Below, in pieces: positions 1-8,983 of a stretch of DNA of 58,938 nt. Position 1 is the stretch's first letter. Every line of letters starts with the position of its first letter. The notes below the pieces were generated by a model. The model saw only the letters and a list, made by a program, of their open reading frames with translations, did not search any database and had not been told where the DNA came from. The translations under genes and the position numbers were made by a program. The stretch lies in contig NZ_JAFBED010000015.1 in assembly GCF_016908565.1 (NCBI RefSeq), positions 1 to 58,938 on the forward strand. The letters are read 5' to 3'. Source of the DNA: Sutcliffiella tianshenii (lineage in GTDB: Bacteria; Bacillota; Bacilli; Bacillales; Bacillaceae_I).

Positions 1-95
1 TCACACCCGTTCCCATACCGAACACGGAAGTTAAGCTCTTCAGCGCCAATGGTAGTTGGGGGCTGTCCCCCTGTGAGAGTAGGACGTTGCCAGGC
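1..95 (+). rRNA. rrf: 5S ribosomal RNA, 3' part
   Basis: The window opens inside a 5S rRNA. The internal CCGAACACGGAAGTTAAG segment and the closing GAGAGTAGGACGTTGCC are typical of Bacillus 5S. The 5' end lies outside the window. Two tRNA genes follow directly, as in the B. subtilis rrnE locus. Confidence 0.93.
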
Positions 96-120
96 GTATA
101 ATTACTATACATATTATTAT

Positions 121-197
<77 letters not shown>

Positions 198-201
198 ATA
201 A

Positions 202-277
202 GGTCCCGTGGTGTAGCGGTTAACATGCCTGCCTGTCACGCAGGAGATCGCCGGTTCGATCCCGGTCGGGACCGCCA
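202..277 (+). tRNA. tRNA-Asp (GTC)
   Basis: A 76-nt tRNA with anticodon GTC in the loop CTGTCAC, acceptor stem GGTCCCG/CGGGACC, discriminator G and encoded CCA. It lies four bases after tRNA-fMet, is co-transcribed with the rRNA operon, and is followed by a terminator. Confidence 0.96.
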
Positions 278-288
278 TTTTTAAAGAA

Positions 289-316
289 AACGAAACTTGG
301 TTTCGTTATTTTTTTT
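289..316 (+). terminator. rrn/tRNA operon terminator
   Basis: An 8-bp stem AACGAAAC/GTTTCGTT with a 3-base loop, followed by a run of T residues 12 bases after tRNA-Asp. It ends the rRNA-tRNA transcript. Confidence 0.85.
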
Positions 317-380
317 GGTCTTTTTTAATGAATGACTAGGCAAAGCGAGCCCTTCTAGACAACATATAACAACACATATA

Positions 381-411
381 AAACCTCGCCATCTCAAGAT
401 GGCGAGGTTTT
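381..411 (-). terminator. terminator of the DUF2268 lipoprotein gene
   Basis: A 12-bp stem (AAACCTCGCCAT and its complement) with T-rich flanks on both strands. It sits five bases beyond the stop codon of the minus-strand gene at 416 and could act in both directions. Confidence 0.85.
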
Positions 412-415
412 CTGC

Positions 416-1351
416 TTAATTGTAATTAGATTGATAATCGGTTTCTTCGAAGATCTCACTTGCAGGCTTTGCTGCCCATTCCTCGATTGGAGTGTCTGGG
501 TTTGCATCAAGGTACGCCTTGACCATTTTGTAACCTTCGCTTGCGCCATAGCTTTTTGGAAGCTGCTGAACCTGTGCTCCGCCTTTTAGGATCGCATTTC
601 CTCTGTCAGGATCAGAATTGCCAAGATCTTTTTCGATCTTTGCCCATTGTTCCTTTTTGAAGGCTTCATCAACCGGTGTCAAAGAGAAATTAGGGAAAAC
701 AGTCTTTTCAAACATGACAGCTTTTCCTTTATTGACCAGTTGATCCAGGACAGTCGTTGTATCGGCAAATTGCTTTTCATAAGCGACACTATTATAGTAT
801 TCATGTGCTACTGCAGATTTGATGATTTCAGGTGAATAGTTGCGATTGTATAATAGGATGATCTTCCCGGATCCCGCTGTAAATGATAAAGTGGTGGAGT
901 CATTGGTAGGGAAAATACAAACGGTTGTATCTTTTCCAGATGGTAATAGTTTTGAAGATTCAATAAGTGCTTCTTTAACTGCTTCATTAGTGCTTGCATA
1001 GTCGATTTTCTTGATAACATCCTGAACGGCAATACGATTCTTAGGTTCCTCGTTCAAGATGGTTTCCGCCATTTGAATATTTTCGCCATCTTTAAAACAT
1101 TTATCGTTGACCTGGTCAATGATACTTGATTTATATAAAGCCAAAACTTCTTCTTTTGGAAGACTCTTAGATTCTTCATAGTATGGGTTGAATAACTGGT
1201 ATGCATGAATTACTTCGAAGTTTTGATCATTTTCCTTAAATGTTGAAGTTAACCCTTCTTCCCCACTTACCGTACCTGCACTCTCTCCGTTGCCACAACC
1301 TGTCAAAGCTAAAACAATGATGAAAAAAAACAAGAAACCCTTCAAACGCAT
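416..1351 (-). CDS. DUF2268-type predicted lipoprotein (YjaZ-like)
   Basis: A 311-residue predicted membrane-anchored lipoprotein. The start at 1351 is chosen because a strong AGGAGGG site lies just upstream and the protein then begins with a short basic stretch, a hydrophobic helix and a lipobox (LTGC, Cys about residue 19). The central region (VCIFPTND... to the AHEYYN segment) resembles DUF2268, a family of putative Zn-dependent proteases such as B. subtilis YjaZ. The zinc motif reads HEYYN (about 183-187), so the second His of HExxH is replaced by Asn and proteolytic activity is doubtful. It is transcribed alone, away from the rRNA operon, with its own terminator. Confidence 0.75.
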   Translation of the reverse strand: MRLKGFLFFFIIVLALTGCGNGESAGTVSGEEGLTSTFKENDQNFEVIHAYQLFNPYYEESKSLPKEEVLALYKSSIIDQVNDKCFKDGENIQMAETILNEEPKNRIAVQDVIKKIDYASTNEAVKEALIESSKLLPSGKDTTVCIFPTNDSTTLSFTAGSGKIILLYNRNYSPEIIKSAVAHEYYNSVAYEKQFADTTTVLDQLVNKGKAVMFEKTVFPNFSLTPVDEAFKKEQWAKIEKDLGNSDPDRGNAILKGGAQVQQLPKSYGASEGYKMVKAYLDANPDTPIEEWAAKPASEIFEETDYQSNYN

Positions 1352-1484
1352 TAATTTCCCTCCTAAACATAATTTTGTCCACAATTGATACTTATTTGTG
1401 CCTGAGGATAAGTATTCTACAAAATACCTGAAAATCCTTTATTTTCAGAAAATTTTTGTTGTAAGGAAACTTCCCACGCCAAAT

Positions 1485-1506
1485 GCCCTACCGGTTAGGG
1501 TAGGGC
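1485..1506 (-). terminator. possible terminator after the DUF3243 gene
   Basis: A perfect 8-bp stem GCCCTACC/GGTAGGGC with a six-base loop, 80 bases downstream of the minus-strand gene at 1588. The T tract is weak, so the call is tentative. The rest of 1385-1587 shows no gene. Confidence 0.4.
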
Positions 1507-1587
1507 TATTGTCTCAACTGTCATTATGTTAGTTGGGTTTCTCTGGCTGAAGCTGTCTAGCAGACTGTTCGTCCAAAAACTTTTCTA

Positions 1588-1902
1588 TTAATCTACCAAC
1601 TTCACCAGCATATGAGCGAGTTTGTGGCGTTCGTCTTTGTCTCCGACTTTCCAGAGTTCCTGGAGGAGTTTTTCTTCGCTGTTTCTTGGCTCTTCGTGTT
1701 TGGCCAGGTAGTCTGCGACTTTTTCCGCTGCCATGGCTAGTTGCTCTTCGCCGAGGCCGACTCTTTTCCCTGCTGATACTTTATCGTTCAGATAGCTCTT
1801 AAAGGTATCGAAATCGGCCAGGATTCTTTCTTTCTTGTTTTCATCCATGTTCTCTACTGTTCGTTCCACTTTGCTTTGGGTTTCTTGATCAGTGTGTGCC
1901 AT
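1588..1902 (-). CDS. DUF3243 family protein (YmfJ-like)
   Basis: A 104-residue small soluble protein. The segment from ILADFDTFKSYL through LGEEQLA..AEKVADYLA to EEPRNSEEKLLQELWKVGD and the C-terminal HMLVKLVD matches what I recall of the DUF3243 family (B. subtilis YmfJ, about 85 residues). The extra N-terminal 25 residues are polar (Glu, Gln, Lys). A good ribosome-binding site (AAAGGAGGAAAT) precedes the ATG. The family has no known biochemical function. It is monocistronic here and divergent from thiL. Confidence 0.8.
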   Translation of the reverse strand: MAHTDQETQSKVERTVENMDENKKERILADFDTFKSYLNDKVSAGKRVGLGEEQLAMAAEKVADYLAKHEEPRNSEEKLLQELWKVGDKDERHKLAHMLVKLVD

Positions 1903-2064
1903 TATTGATTTCCTCCTTTAATTTCCTTGAATTAGTGCATCCCTAGTCCATATCCTTTTTTTGGATTGGCTAAACCTTTAAATGTGGGGCAGGATTTATT
2001 TTCTTTCTCTTTCTTCTTTCGTTATAATAGTGGATAGCATAAGGAAGCAGAGGGGTGTCGTCTC

Positions 2065-3039
2065 TTGTCGGTTTCGGATGAGTTTGGATTCATAAGTAGT
2101 ATTCAGCCACAGGCTCTGTTCCATGGGGACAAGGTTGTGGGAATAGGCGATGATGCAGCTATCGTCGGGATGGATGAGGGCTTTGAAAGCGTGGTTTGTG
2201 TCGATACCATGGTGGAAGGGGTCCATTTCAACCCGGATACGATGAAGCCGTATGATATCGGCTATAAGGCACTGGCAGCAAATATCAGTGATATTGCTGC
2301 GATGGGTGGCATACCGCTCTATTACCTTGTATCGATTTCGATTCCAAAAGCATGGCCGGAGGAAGAGCTTTTGGACATCTATAAAGGAATGAAGGCTCTG
2401 GGTGATCAGTACCGGATGGATCTTATCGGTGGCGATACAACTTCGGGGAAATCCCTTGTTCTGAGTGTCTTTGTCATCGGGAAGGTGGAGAAGGGAAAAC
2501 GACTTCTCCGTTCGAACGCCACGCCTGGTGATCTTGTGTTTGTTTCTGGGACATTGGGTGATTCTGCAGCGGGCCTGGATGTTCTTTTGCAAGGTCATTC
2601 CGGGTGGGATGAGTTGAAAAGGAAGCATCAGAATCCAGCACCTCAAGTGGAACTAGGCAGGATCCTGACAGCATTCGATCGGGTTGCATTGAATGATGTG
2701 AGTGATGGCATTGCAAGCGAGCTGATGGAAATTGCGGAAGCAAGCCATGTAGATATTGTGATAAACAAGGATACACTACCATTAAGTACATCAATGGTTC
2801 AATATAAGGAAGAAAAGGCACTGAAGTGGGCGCTTGCCGGTGGAGAGGATTTTGAGCTGGTAGGTACGATCAGTGCGAAAGATTGGTCTCTTTTACAAAA
2901 GCGGTGCCAGGATGCCGATATTCAAATTACCCAGATCGGTGAAGTGACGGCAATCGGAAAAGGACAAGTCTTTTTGAAAGATGAAGGTCAGAGCGTATTA
3001 ATGAAAAAAGAAGGATATAATCACTTTTTAAAAGAGTAG
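2065..3039 (+). CDS. thiL: thiamine-monophosphate kinase ThiL
   Basis: A 324-residue enzyme that phosphorylates thiamine monophosphate to the active cofactor thiamine diphosphate with ATP. The AIR-synthase-related fold is visible from the N-terminal GIGDDAA, VDTMVEGVHF, NISDIAAMGG, LIGGDT and the later LNDVSDGIASE and GGEDFEL blocks, all family signatures with the Mg-binding aspartates. The start is a TTG at 2065 with GAGGGGTG seven bases upstream; no ATG fits the conserved N-terminus. A -10-like TATAAT lies about 2022-2028. First gene of the thiL-tsaE-tsaB-rimI-tsaD operon, as in B. subtilis ydiA-gcp. Confidence 0.95.
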   Translation: MSVSDEFGFISSIQPQALFHGDKVVGIGDDAAIVGMDEGFESVVCVDTMVEGVHFNPDTMKPYDIGYKALAANISDIAAMGGIPLYYLVSISIPKAWPEEELLDIYKGMKALGDQYRMDLIGGDTTSGKSLVLSVFVIGKVEKGKRLLRSNATPGDLVFVSGTLGDSAAGLDVLLQGHSGWDELKRKHQNPAPQVELGRILTAFDRVALNDVSDGIASELMEIAEASHVDIVINKDTLPLSTSMVQYKEEKALKWALAGGEDFELVGTISAKDWSLLQKRCQDADIQITQIGEVTAIGKGQVFLKDEGQSVLMKKEGYNHFLKE

Positions 3040-3050
3040 GAGCATGTTAT

Positions 3051-3506
3051 ATGATGCAAGTCGAGTTGAAGACACATTCTTCAGAGGAAACGATGACTAT
3101 CTCTCAAGGACTAGGGAAGCTCCTGAATGGGGGAGAGGTCCTTTTATTGGAGGGAGACCTTGGTGCAGGCAAGACAACATTCACCAAAGGGCTGGCAAAG
3201 GGATTGGATATCAAGCGCAATGTGAACAGTCCTACGTTTACCATCATCAAAGAGTATGAGGGGCGCTTGCCTCTTTACCATATGGATGTGTACCGCCTAG
3301 CGGACAGTGAGGAAGACCTCGGGTTTGATGATTATTTTATGGGCAGTGGCGTCACGGTTGTGGAGTGGGCCCATTTGATAGAGGATTATTTGCCGGAGGA
3401 ACGGTTGGAGATCTATATCTACCACCTTGGCGATGATGAAAGAAAAATCGTGTTGACTCCAAGGGGAGCACGCTATGAAGATATCTGTAAGGAGCTAATG
3501 GAATGA
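3051..3506 (+). CDS. tsaE: tRNA t6A biosynthesis ATPase TsaE
   Basis: A 151-residue P-loop ATPase working with TsaB and TsaD in transferring threonylcarbamoyl to A37 of ANN-decoding tRNAs. The Walker A motif GDLGAGKTTF (about residues 35-44) and the family segment SPTFTIIKEYEG, YHMDVYRL and VVEWAHLI are visible. Length is normal for the family. The start at 3051 (or the ATG three bases on) follows GTAGGAGC. It lies 11 bases after thiL and overlaps tsaB by four bases (ATGA), implying coupled translation. Confidence 0.95.
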   Translation: MMQVELKTHSSEETMTISQGLGKLLNGGEVLLLEGDLGAGKTTFTKGLAKGLDIKRNVNSPTFTIIKEYEGRLPLYHMDVYRLADSEEDLGFDDYFMGSGVTVVEWAHLIEDYLPEERLEIYIYHLGDDERKIVLTPRGARYEDICKELME

Positions 3507-4198
3507 CTAGAGTATTGGCCATTGATACATCAAGCTATGTGCTTGGTGTGGCGGTTGTAGAGGAAGACAGAGTGATCGGGGAGCTTGTAACCAATCTGAA
3601 TAAAAACCATTCGGTGCGTGCGATGCCTGCGGTGGAGAGGCTATTGAAAGATTGCGAGATAACACCGGATACGATTGACCTGATTGTCGTAGGGAGGGGG
3701 CCAGGCTCCTTTACCGGTGTACGTATCGGTGTCACGCTTGCTAAGACTTTGGCTTGGTCGTTGAATGTGCCGCTTGTGGGCGTATCAAGCCTGGAGCTGT
3801 TGGCAGCAAATGGCCGCTATTTCAAAGGGATGATCTCTCCCCTCATGGATGCAAGGCGCGGACAGGTGTATACCGGTTTATTCTCATGGGAGAAGGCGGG
3901 CGTGCAGACCTTGGTGGAAGATGTGAATATCGCATTGACAGATTGGCTTGGCATGCTGAAGGAAAAGAATGAGGATGTATTATTTATAGGCAATGATGTG
4001 CACCTGCATAAGGAAACCATCATAGAGTATCTTGGGGAAATGGCTCATTTTGCACAAACAAGTGAAAACAGCCCTCGACCGAGTGAGCTTGCTCTTATCG
4101 GACTTGATAGGGAAGCGGAGGATGTCCATAGCTTTGTTCCGAACTATACCCGTTTGGCGGAAGCGGAAGCAAAATGGCTAGAAAGCAAAGAAAAATAG
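3503..4198 (+). CDS. tsaB: tRNA t6A biosynthesis protein TsaB
   Basis: A 231-residue protein of the ASKHA superfamily, the inactive paralogue and partner of TsaD. Visible signatures are LAIDTSS at the N-terminus, VVGRGPGSFTGVRIGV (about 60-76) and PLMDARRGQVYTG (about 112-124). It bridges TsaD and TsaE in the bacterial t6A machinery. The ATG overlaps the tsaE stop as ATGA. The same gene order occurs in B. subtilis (ydiB-ydiC-ydiD-gcp). Confidence 0.94.
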   Translation: MTRVLAIDTSSYVLGVAVVEEDRVIGELVTNLNKNHSVRAMPAVERLLKDCEITPDTIDLIVVGRGPGSFTGVRIGVTLAKTLAWSLNVPLVGVSSLELLAANGRYFKGMISPLMDARRGQVYTGLFSWEKAGVQTLVEDVNIALTDWLGMLKEKNEDVLFIGNDVHLHKETIIEYLGEMAHFAQTSENSPRPSELALIGLDREAEDVHSFVPNYTRLAEAEAKWLESKEK

Positions 4199-4207
4199 GT
4201 GAACAAG

Positions 4208-4657
4208 ATGGAATCAATGATTGATATAACGAAAATGACGGTCCATGATATTGAGGGGGTCCATGAGGTGGAAATGCTTTCGTTTGCCACTCCCTGGACA
4301 AAGGACGCCTTTTACTATGAGCTGACCAATAATCCATATGCCCATTATTTTGTCATGAAGGAAGATAACAGGGTGATTGGGTATTGTGGGATATGGGTGG
4401 TCATGGGAGAGGCGCAGATAACCAATATTGCGATTCATCCCTCGTGTCGGGGTCGGAAGCTTGGGGATATACTGATGGGAAATGCCATTCAGTATTGTCG
4501 CATGATCGGGGCAATCTCGTTATCACTTGAGGTGAGGGTCTCCAATATCGTGGCACAGAACCTGTACCGGAAGCATGGTTTCCAAAATGGCGGAATTAGA
4601 AAAAAATATTATGTGGATAACAGTGAAGACGCATTAGTGATGTGGGTGAGTTTATGA
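4208..4657 (+). CDS. rimI: ribosomal protein bS18 alanine N-acetyltransferase RimI
   Basis: A GNAT acetyltransferase of about 149 residues that modifies the N-terminal alanine of ribosomal protein S18. The acetyl-CoA loop is CRGRKLGD (the RxxGxG/A region), preceded by QITNIAIHP and followed by LSLEVRVSN and YRKHGF, typical RimI segments. I place the start at ATG 4208 because AGGTG lies six bases upstream; the GTG at 4199 that touches the tsaB stop has no good site. The stop overlaps the tsaD start as ATGA. Confidence 0.92.
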   Translation: MESMIDITKMTVHDIEGVHEVEMLSFATPWTKDAFYYELTNNPYAHYFVMKEDNRVIGYCGIWVVMGEAQITNIAIHPSCRGRKLGDILMGNAIQYCRMIGAISLSLEVRVSNIVAQNLYRKHGFQNGGIRKKYYVDNSEDALVMWVSL

Positions 4658-5688
4658 TAAATGAGCAACAAAAAGACGAATATATATTAGGTATTGAAAC
4701 GAGCTGTGATGAAACGGCTGCAGCTGTCATCAAGAACGGGACGGAAATCGTGGCAAATGTGGTTTCCTCCCAGATTGAAAGCCATCAGCGCTTTGGAGGG
4801 GTTGTTCCAGAGATCGCCTCTAGGCATCATGTGGAACAGGTCACCATCGTGCTCGAGGAAACGATGAAGCAGAGCGGCCTCACCATGAATAGTATTGATG
4901 CCATCGCCGTGACGGAAGGGCCAGGTCTTGTAGGAGCGCTCCTGATCGGTGTCAACGCAGCGAAGGCTGTGGCGTTTGCCCATCAGAAGCCGTTGATCGG
5001 TGTTCATCATATTGCGGGGCATATTTATGCCAACCAGCTTGTTGCGGAGCTGAAATTCCCGTTATTGGCCCTGGTCGTTTCCGGAGGTCATACTGAGCTT
5101 GTTTACATGAAGGAGCACGGTTCCTTCGAGGTAATCGGTGAAACGCGTGACGATGCAGTAGGCGAGGCCTATGATAAGGTTGCGAGAACGCTACAGCTGC
5201 CTTATCCGGGCGGTCCTCATATCGACCGTCTGGCTATGGAGGGACAACCTTCCATCAAGCTTCCAAGGGCGTGGCTTGAGGAGGATTCCTATGATTTCAG
5301 CTTCTCAGGCTTGAAATCGGCAGTTATCAACACGCTCCACAACGCCAAGCAAAAAGGGGAAGAAATCAGCCCACAGGATTTGGCGGCAAGCTTTCAAGAA
5401 AGTGTCATCGAGGTGTTGGTCGGTAAAACACTGAAGGCCATGGAACAATACAAGGTGGATCAAGTACTGCTTGCAGGCGGGGTGGCGGCCAACAAGGGAT
5501 TACGCAGTGCCCTTATGACTGCTGTGGATAATGTGGGGAAAGAGCTGGTGATTCCTCCACTATCGTTATGCACCGATAATGCAGCGATGATTGCAGCGGC
5601 AGGAAGCGTCCTATATCGAAAAGGAAAACGTTCCGGTATGGACCTTAACGGAAACCCGGGGCTTGATATCGAAAAACCTTTCAATTGA
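4654..5688 (+). CDS. tsaD: tRNA N6-adenosine threonylcarbamoyltransferase TsaD
   Basis: A 344-residue catalytic subunit of t6A synthesis (formerly Gcp). Metal-binding histidines lie in [11 protein letters not shown]; other signatures are [13 protein letters not shown] near the N-terminus, [24 protein letters not shown] and [13 protein letters not shown]. The ATG at 4654 overlaps the rimI TGA and has GGGTG upstream, so it is preferred over GTG 4642. Last gene of the operon; its stop lies inside a strong terminator. Facing ydiF convergently, with a DnaA-box cluster between them. Confidence 0.95.
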   Translation: MINEQQKDEYILGIETSCDETAAAVIKNGTEIVANVVSSQIESHQRFGGVVPEIASRHHVEQVTIVLEETMKQSGLTMNSIDAIAVTEGPGLVGALLIGVNAAKAVAFAHQKPLIGVHHIAGHIYANQLVAELKFPLLALVVSGGHTELVYMKEHGSFEVIGETRDDAVGEAYDKVARTLQLPYPGGPHIDRLAMEGQPSIKLPRAWLEEDSYDFSFSGLKSAVINTLHNAKQKGEEISPQDLAASFQESVIEVLVGKTLKAMEQYKVDQVLLAGGVAANKGLRSALMTAVDNVGKELVIPPLSLCTDNAAMIAAAGSVLYRKGKRSGMDLNGNPGLDIEKPFN

Positions 5689-5711
5689 TTCTTCAGTTGA
5701 AAGGTTTTTTA
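5672..5711 (+). terminator. terminator of the thiL-tsaD operon
   Basis: Inverted repeat AAACCTTTCAA / TTGAAAGGTTT followed by T residues. The left arm overlaps the last codons of tsaD. Confidence 0.9.
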
Positions 5712-5738
5712 TTTGTCCAAAAATAGAAAGCGCATACG

Positions 5739-5988
5739 TTATACACAGTCTTGTGGACAACTTGTGGATAAAAGTCTTACTTTCCCACATATTCAATCTT
5801 GTAATTGTGAATAAAAATTGTGGATAACTTTAGATGAAAATGTGGATAGTGTGTATAAACCTCTTGATAACTTATTAATTAAGGGTTGATATGTGAATAT
5901 GTATGTGGAAAAGTGAGTTATATCGACAAAGTTCTTAAAATGAGGGCTATGTATCGACAAAATCAGCTAATTGATATTTTTATCCACA
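5739..5988. promoter_or_regulatory. DnaA-box cluster between tsaD and ydiF
   Basis: Within 250 bases there are six exact matches to the DnaA-box consensus TTATNCACA. Two read on the plus strand (5739-5747 and 5980-5988). Four read on the minus strand (5763-5771, 5806-5814, 5819-5827, 5850-5858). Two single-mismatch boxes lie at 5752-5760 and 5841-5849. The stretch is otherwise non-coding and lies between convergent genes, so it is not a promoter. From memory, B. subtilis has an oriC-distal DnaA-binding cluster at the same place (gcp-ydiF), which supports a conserved DnaA-titrating or initiation-control site. Confidence 0.85.
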
Positions 5989-6026
5989 AAAAAGCTACTC
6001 CCCTTTTAAGGAAAGTAGCTTATTCA

Positions 6027-7955
6027 TCACACCAACTCTTCCCATTCCTCCATCAGTGCCATCAATCTTTCCTGCAGCTCCTCATTATGCGTGTTGAGCT
6101 CCAGTACTTTTTCATGATCCTGATAGACTTCCGGGAGACAGAGCTGGCTCTCATTTTCTTCGAGCCTGTTTTCGATCTCTTCTATTTCTTTTTCGATTTC
6201 TTCAAGACGGCGCTTTTTTTGCCGTTCGAGTCGCTTTGCTTCTTTTTCCTGTTCATAGCTCGGCTTTTCCTTTTCAGCCTGAAGAGATCTGACGGTAGTT
6301 GCGGAAGATGCTTCGCTTTCCAGCCTTGCGAGCTCCATCGCCTCTTCTTTTTTCTCTATATAATAGTCATAATCCCCGAGATATTCAGTTGCCCCAACCC
6401 GGCTCAATTCATAGACCTTCGTTGCCAGGCGGTTGATGAAATAGCGGTCATGGGAGACGAATAGGATGGTTCCAGGATAATCGATCAAGGCATTCTCCAG
6501 GATCTCCTTGCTGTCGAGATCCAGATGGTTGGTAGGCTCGTCCAGGATGAGGACATTGGAGCGCTGCAGCATCATCTTGGAAAGTGCCAATCTCGCTTTT
6601 TCACCGCCGCTTAAAGTGGAAACGGGCTTCAGTACATCATCCCCGGAGAAAAGGAAGTTTCCGAGGACAGTCCGGATTTCCTTTTCCATCTTGCTTGGGT
6701 ATTCATCCCAAAGCTCGGCCAACACCGTCTTATTGGAAGTGAGGTCCGCCTGCTGCTGATCATAGTAGCTCACAGAAACATTTGCCCCGAATGAAAAGCT
6801 GCCTTCGAGCGGATCAAGCTGTTTGACCAGCGTCTTTAACAGGGTGGACTTCCCGATTCCGTTTGGCCCTACTAGCGCCACGCTATCTCCGCGAGAGAGG
6901 GAAAGGTCCACATGCTGGAAAATCGGTGTACGGTCATAGGAGACGGCCAGGTCCTTCGCTTTCAGTACATCATTGCCACTCTGCCTATCAATATCAAACA
7001 TGATGCTGGCGGACTTTTCGTCCCCTTTAGGACGATCCATCACCTGCATCTTATCGAGCTGCTTTCTGCGGCTCTGGGCACGCTTTGTGGTGGAGGCCCG
7101 TGCAAGGTTGCGCTGTACAAAATCCTGCAGCTTAGCAATTTCATCCTGTTGCTTTTCAAACATCTTTATATCACGTTCGTATTGCTCGGCCTTTTGTGCA
7201 AGGTACGCACTGTAGTTGCCTACGAACTTCGCAGACTGTTTGCGTGAGATTTCATAGACGGTTGTGACTACCTTGTCTAGGAAGTAGCGGTCATGGGAAA
7301 CAATAAGTAATGCACCAGGATAACCCTGCAGATAGCCTTCGAGCCAGGACAGGGTATCGATGTCGAGATGGTTCGTCGGCTCATCGAGAATCAATAGATC
7401 CGGCTTGGTCAGAAGAAGCTTGGCAAGCGCAAGACGCGTCCGCTGACCGCCGCTGAGCGTCTCGATCTGAGTCTGATAGTCAAATTCTGAGAAGCGAAGT
7501 CCGTGAAGCACAGAGCGGATATCCGCCTCATATTGAAAGCCGCCTTTTTGCTTGAAGCTTTCCTGGATTTCGTCATATTCCTTTAAGATGCGGGCGTAAA
7601 GCGGGCCATCCTCAAAATATGCGGGATCACCCATTTTCGCTTCCAGCGTGCGCATCTGACTTTCCATCTCTTTCAGGCCGGAGAAGACGGTCAGCATTTC
7701 ATCCCAGATGGAACGCTCGGTCTCAAGGCCGGTATCCTGCGCCAGATAGCCGATCGACACGTCCTTAGGCTTGATGATGTCACCGGAATCATAGGAAAGT
7801 TGATTGGATATGATCTTCAGCAGGGTGGACTTCCCGGCCCCGTTCCGCCCGACAAGCGCAATTCTGTCTTTCGATTGTACTTCTAGTTTTATATTCGATA
7901 GAATAAGGTCAGCACCAAAATATTTCGTTAATTGATTTATCTGTAAAATAATCAT
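6027..7955 (-). CDS. ydiF: ABC-F family ATPase YdiF
   Basis: A 642-residue soluble protein with two ABC domains in one chain. Walker A is GRNGAGKST near residue 40 and GPNGIGKST in the second half; signatures LSGGQ and LSGGEK and Walker B LLILDEPTNHLD / VLILDEPTNHLDLD follow. The two domains are joined by the charged ABC-F linker (KLQDFVQRNLARASTTKRAQSRRKQL). The C-terminus is a Glu/Lys/Arg-rich coiled coil. ABC-F proteins act on the ribosome; the exact role of YdiF is not known to me. There are no membrane segments. The start at 7955 is preferred over 7958 because the GAGGTG site is then six bases away. Monocistronic, convergent with tsaD. Confidence 0.92.
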   Translation of the reverse strand: MIILQINQLTKYFGADLILSNIKLEVQSKDRIALVGRNGAGKSTLLKIISNQLSYDSGDIIKPKDVSIGYLAQDTGLETERSIWDEMLTVFSGLKEMESQMRTLEAKMGDPAYFEDGPLYARILKEYDEIQESFKQKGGFQYEADIRSVLHGLRFSEFDYQTQIETLSGGQRTRLALAKLLLTKPDLLILDEPTNHLDIDTLSWLEGYLQGYPGALLIVSHDRYFLDKVVTTVYEISRKQSAKFVGNYSAYLAQKAEQYERDIKMFEKQQDEIAKLQDFVQRNLARASTTKRAQSRRKQLDKMQVMDRPKGDEKSASIMFDIDRQSGNDVLKAKDLAVSYDRTPIFQHVDLSLSRGDSVALVGPNGIGKSTLLKTLVKQLDPLEGSFSFGANVSVSYYDQQQADLTSNKTVLAELWDEYPSKMEKEIRTVLGNFLFSGDDVLKPVSTLSGGEKARLALSKMMLQRSNVLILDEPTNHLDLDSKEILENALIDYPGTILFVSHDRYFINRLATKVYELSRVGATEYLGDYDYYIEKKEEAMELARLESEASSATTVRSLQAEKEKPSYEQEKEAKRLERQKKRRLEEIEKEIEEIENRLEENESQLCLPEVYQDHEKVLELNTHNEELQERLMALMEEWEELV

Positions 7956-8147
7956 CATTTTCACCTCATGCAATTCTAATGTAAGTGTATACTTCTTCAA
8001 GCCCTACATCAAGAATTGGAAACGGCAACCCCTTACAAAATTGCAGAGAATAAGGTAAAATGAAAGCGATTTAAAATCGAAGAGCGGAGCCGGTATCCGT
8101 TATATATAGAAAAGAACCGCAAACTGGTTGGACAATGGGGGAGTAAG

Positions 8148-8786
8148 ATGAGTAACGAACCGATGAAAATACCGCAGGCGACGGCCAAGAGATTGCCCTT
8201 GTATTACCGTTTCCTCAAGAATTTGAATACATCCGGGAAGCAGCGGGTTTCTTCCGCAGAGCTGAGTGAAGCGGTGAAAGTGGATTCAGCCACCATCCGA
8301 CGGGACTTCAGCTATTTCGGGGCATTGGGGAAAAAGGGATATGGATATAATGTTCAATATTTGTTAACTTTTTTCCGGAAAACGCTCGACCAGGATGAAT
8401 TGACTTATGTTACTCTTATAGGTGTGGGAAACTTGGGAACAGCTTTCCTGCATTACAATTTCATGAAAAACAATAACACGAAAATCGTGATGGCCTTTGA
8501 TATCGACGAGTCGAAAATCGGCACGGAGATCGGCGGTGTACCGGTGTATCACCTTGATGATATCGAAGAGCACCTGCCGGAGGATGTGACGGTGGCAATC
8601 CTTACCGTACCTGCGCCAGTAGCGCAGCCGATAGCAGACAGATTGGTGGAAAAAGGGGTAAAGGGCATCCTGAACTTTACGCCAGCACGCATCAACGTGC
8701 CGGAAACCATCCGTATTCATCATATCGATCTAGCCGTGGAACTACAGTCATTGGTATATTTTCTCAAGCACTATCCAACAGAATGA
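8148..8786 (+). CDS. rex: redox-sensing transcriptional repressor Rex
   Basis: A 212-residue repressor that senses the NADH/NAD+ ratio and controls fermentative and respiratory genes. An N-terminal winged helix ([20 protein letters not shown] ... [12 protein letters not shown]) is followed by a Rossmann domain with GVGNLGTAF. The C-terminal helix carries the [12 protein letters not shown] swap region. Length and start agree closely with B. subtilis YdiH/Rex; GGGGGAG precedes the ATG. In B. subtilis moaC lies between ydiF and rex and is absent here. No palindromic Rex operator was seen upstream. Confidence 0.95.
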   Translation: MSNEPMKIPQATAKRLPLYYRFLKNLNTSGKQRVSSAELSEAVKVDSATIRRDFSYFGALGKKGYGYNVQYLLTFFRKTLDQDELTYVTLIGVGNLGTAFLHYNFMKNNNTKIVMAFDIDESKIGTEIGGVPVYHLDDIEEHLPEDVTVAILTVPAPVAQPIADRLVEKGVKGILNFTPARINVPETIRIHHIDLAVELQSLVYFLKHYPTE

Positions 8787-8983
8787 AAAAGTAGTAGAAT
8801 GAGTATATTTCAAGTTGGGGTTCAAAAAGGAGGATAAAAAGAGCAAAGAAGTTCGAGGAAGCGAAGTCTCGAGCACCGCAGCGTATGGACTTATACGTGA
8901 GGAGCGGAGAGGCAAGCTGACGAAGAAATTCAAAGCTATTTTTACCGGACTTTTTGAACATCCTCTTCAAGGAGGTGGCAAGA
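8787..8983 (+). other. non-coding stretch between rex and tatA with orphan Shine-Dalgarno
   Basis: About 197 bases. AAAAGGAGGATAAAAA at about 8824-8839 looks like a strong ribosome-binding site, but no ATG, GTG or TTG follows at usable distance. An open frame runs through to the real tatA site without family resemblance. The segment from about 8838 to 8970 recalls dispersed intergenic sequences I associate with Bacillaceae genomes, but only one copy occurs here, so this is unproven. Confidence 0.35.

Noticed and set aside
5886-6464. 192-codon plus-strand frame over the 3' end of ydiF
   Set aside because: Antisense shadow of the Glu/Lys coiled coil, giving Phe/Leu-rich text.
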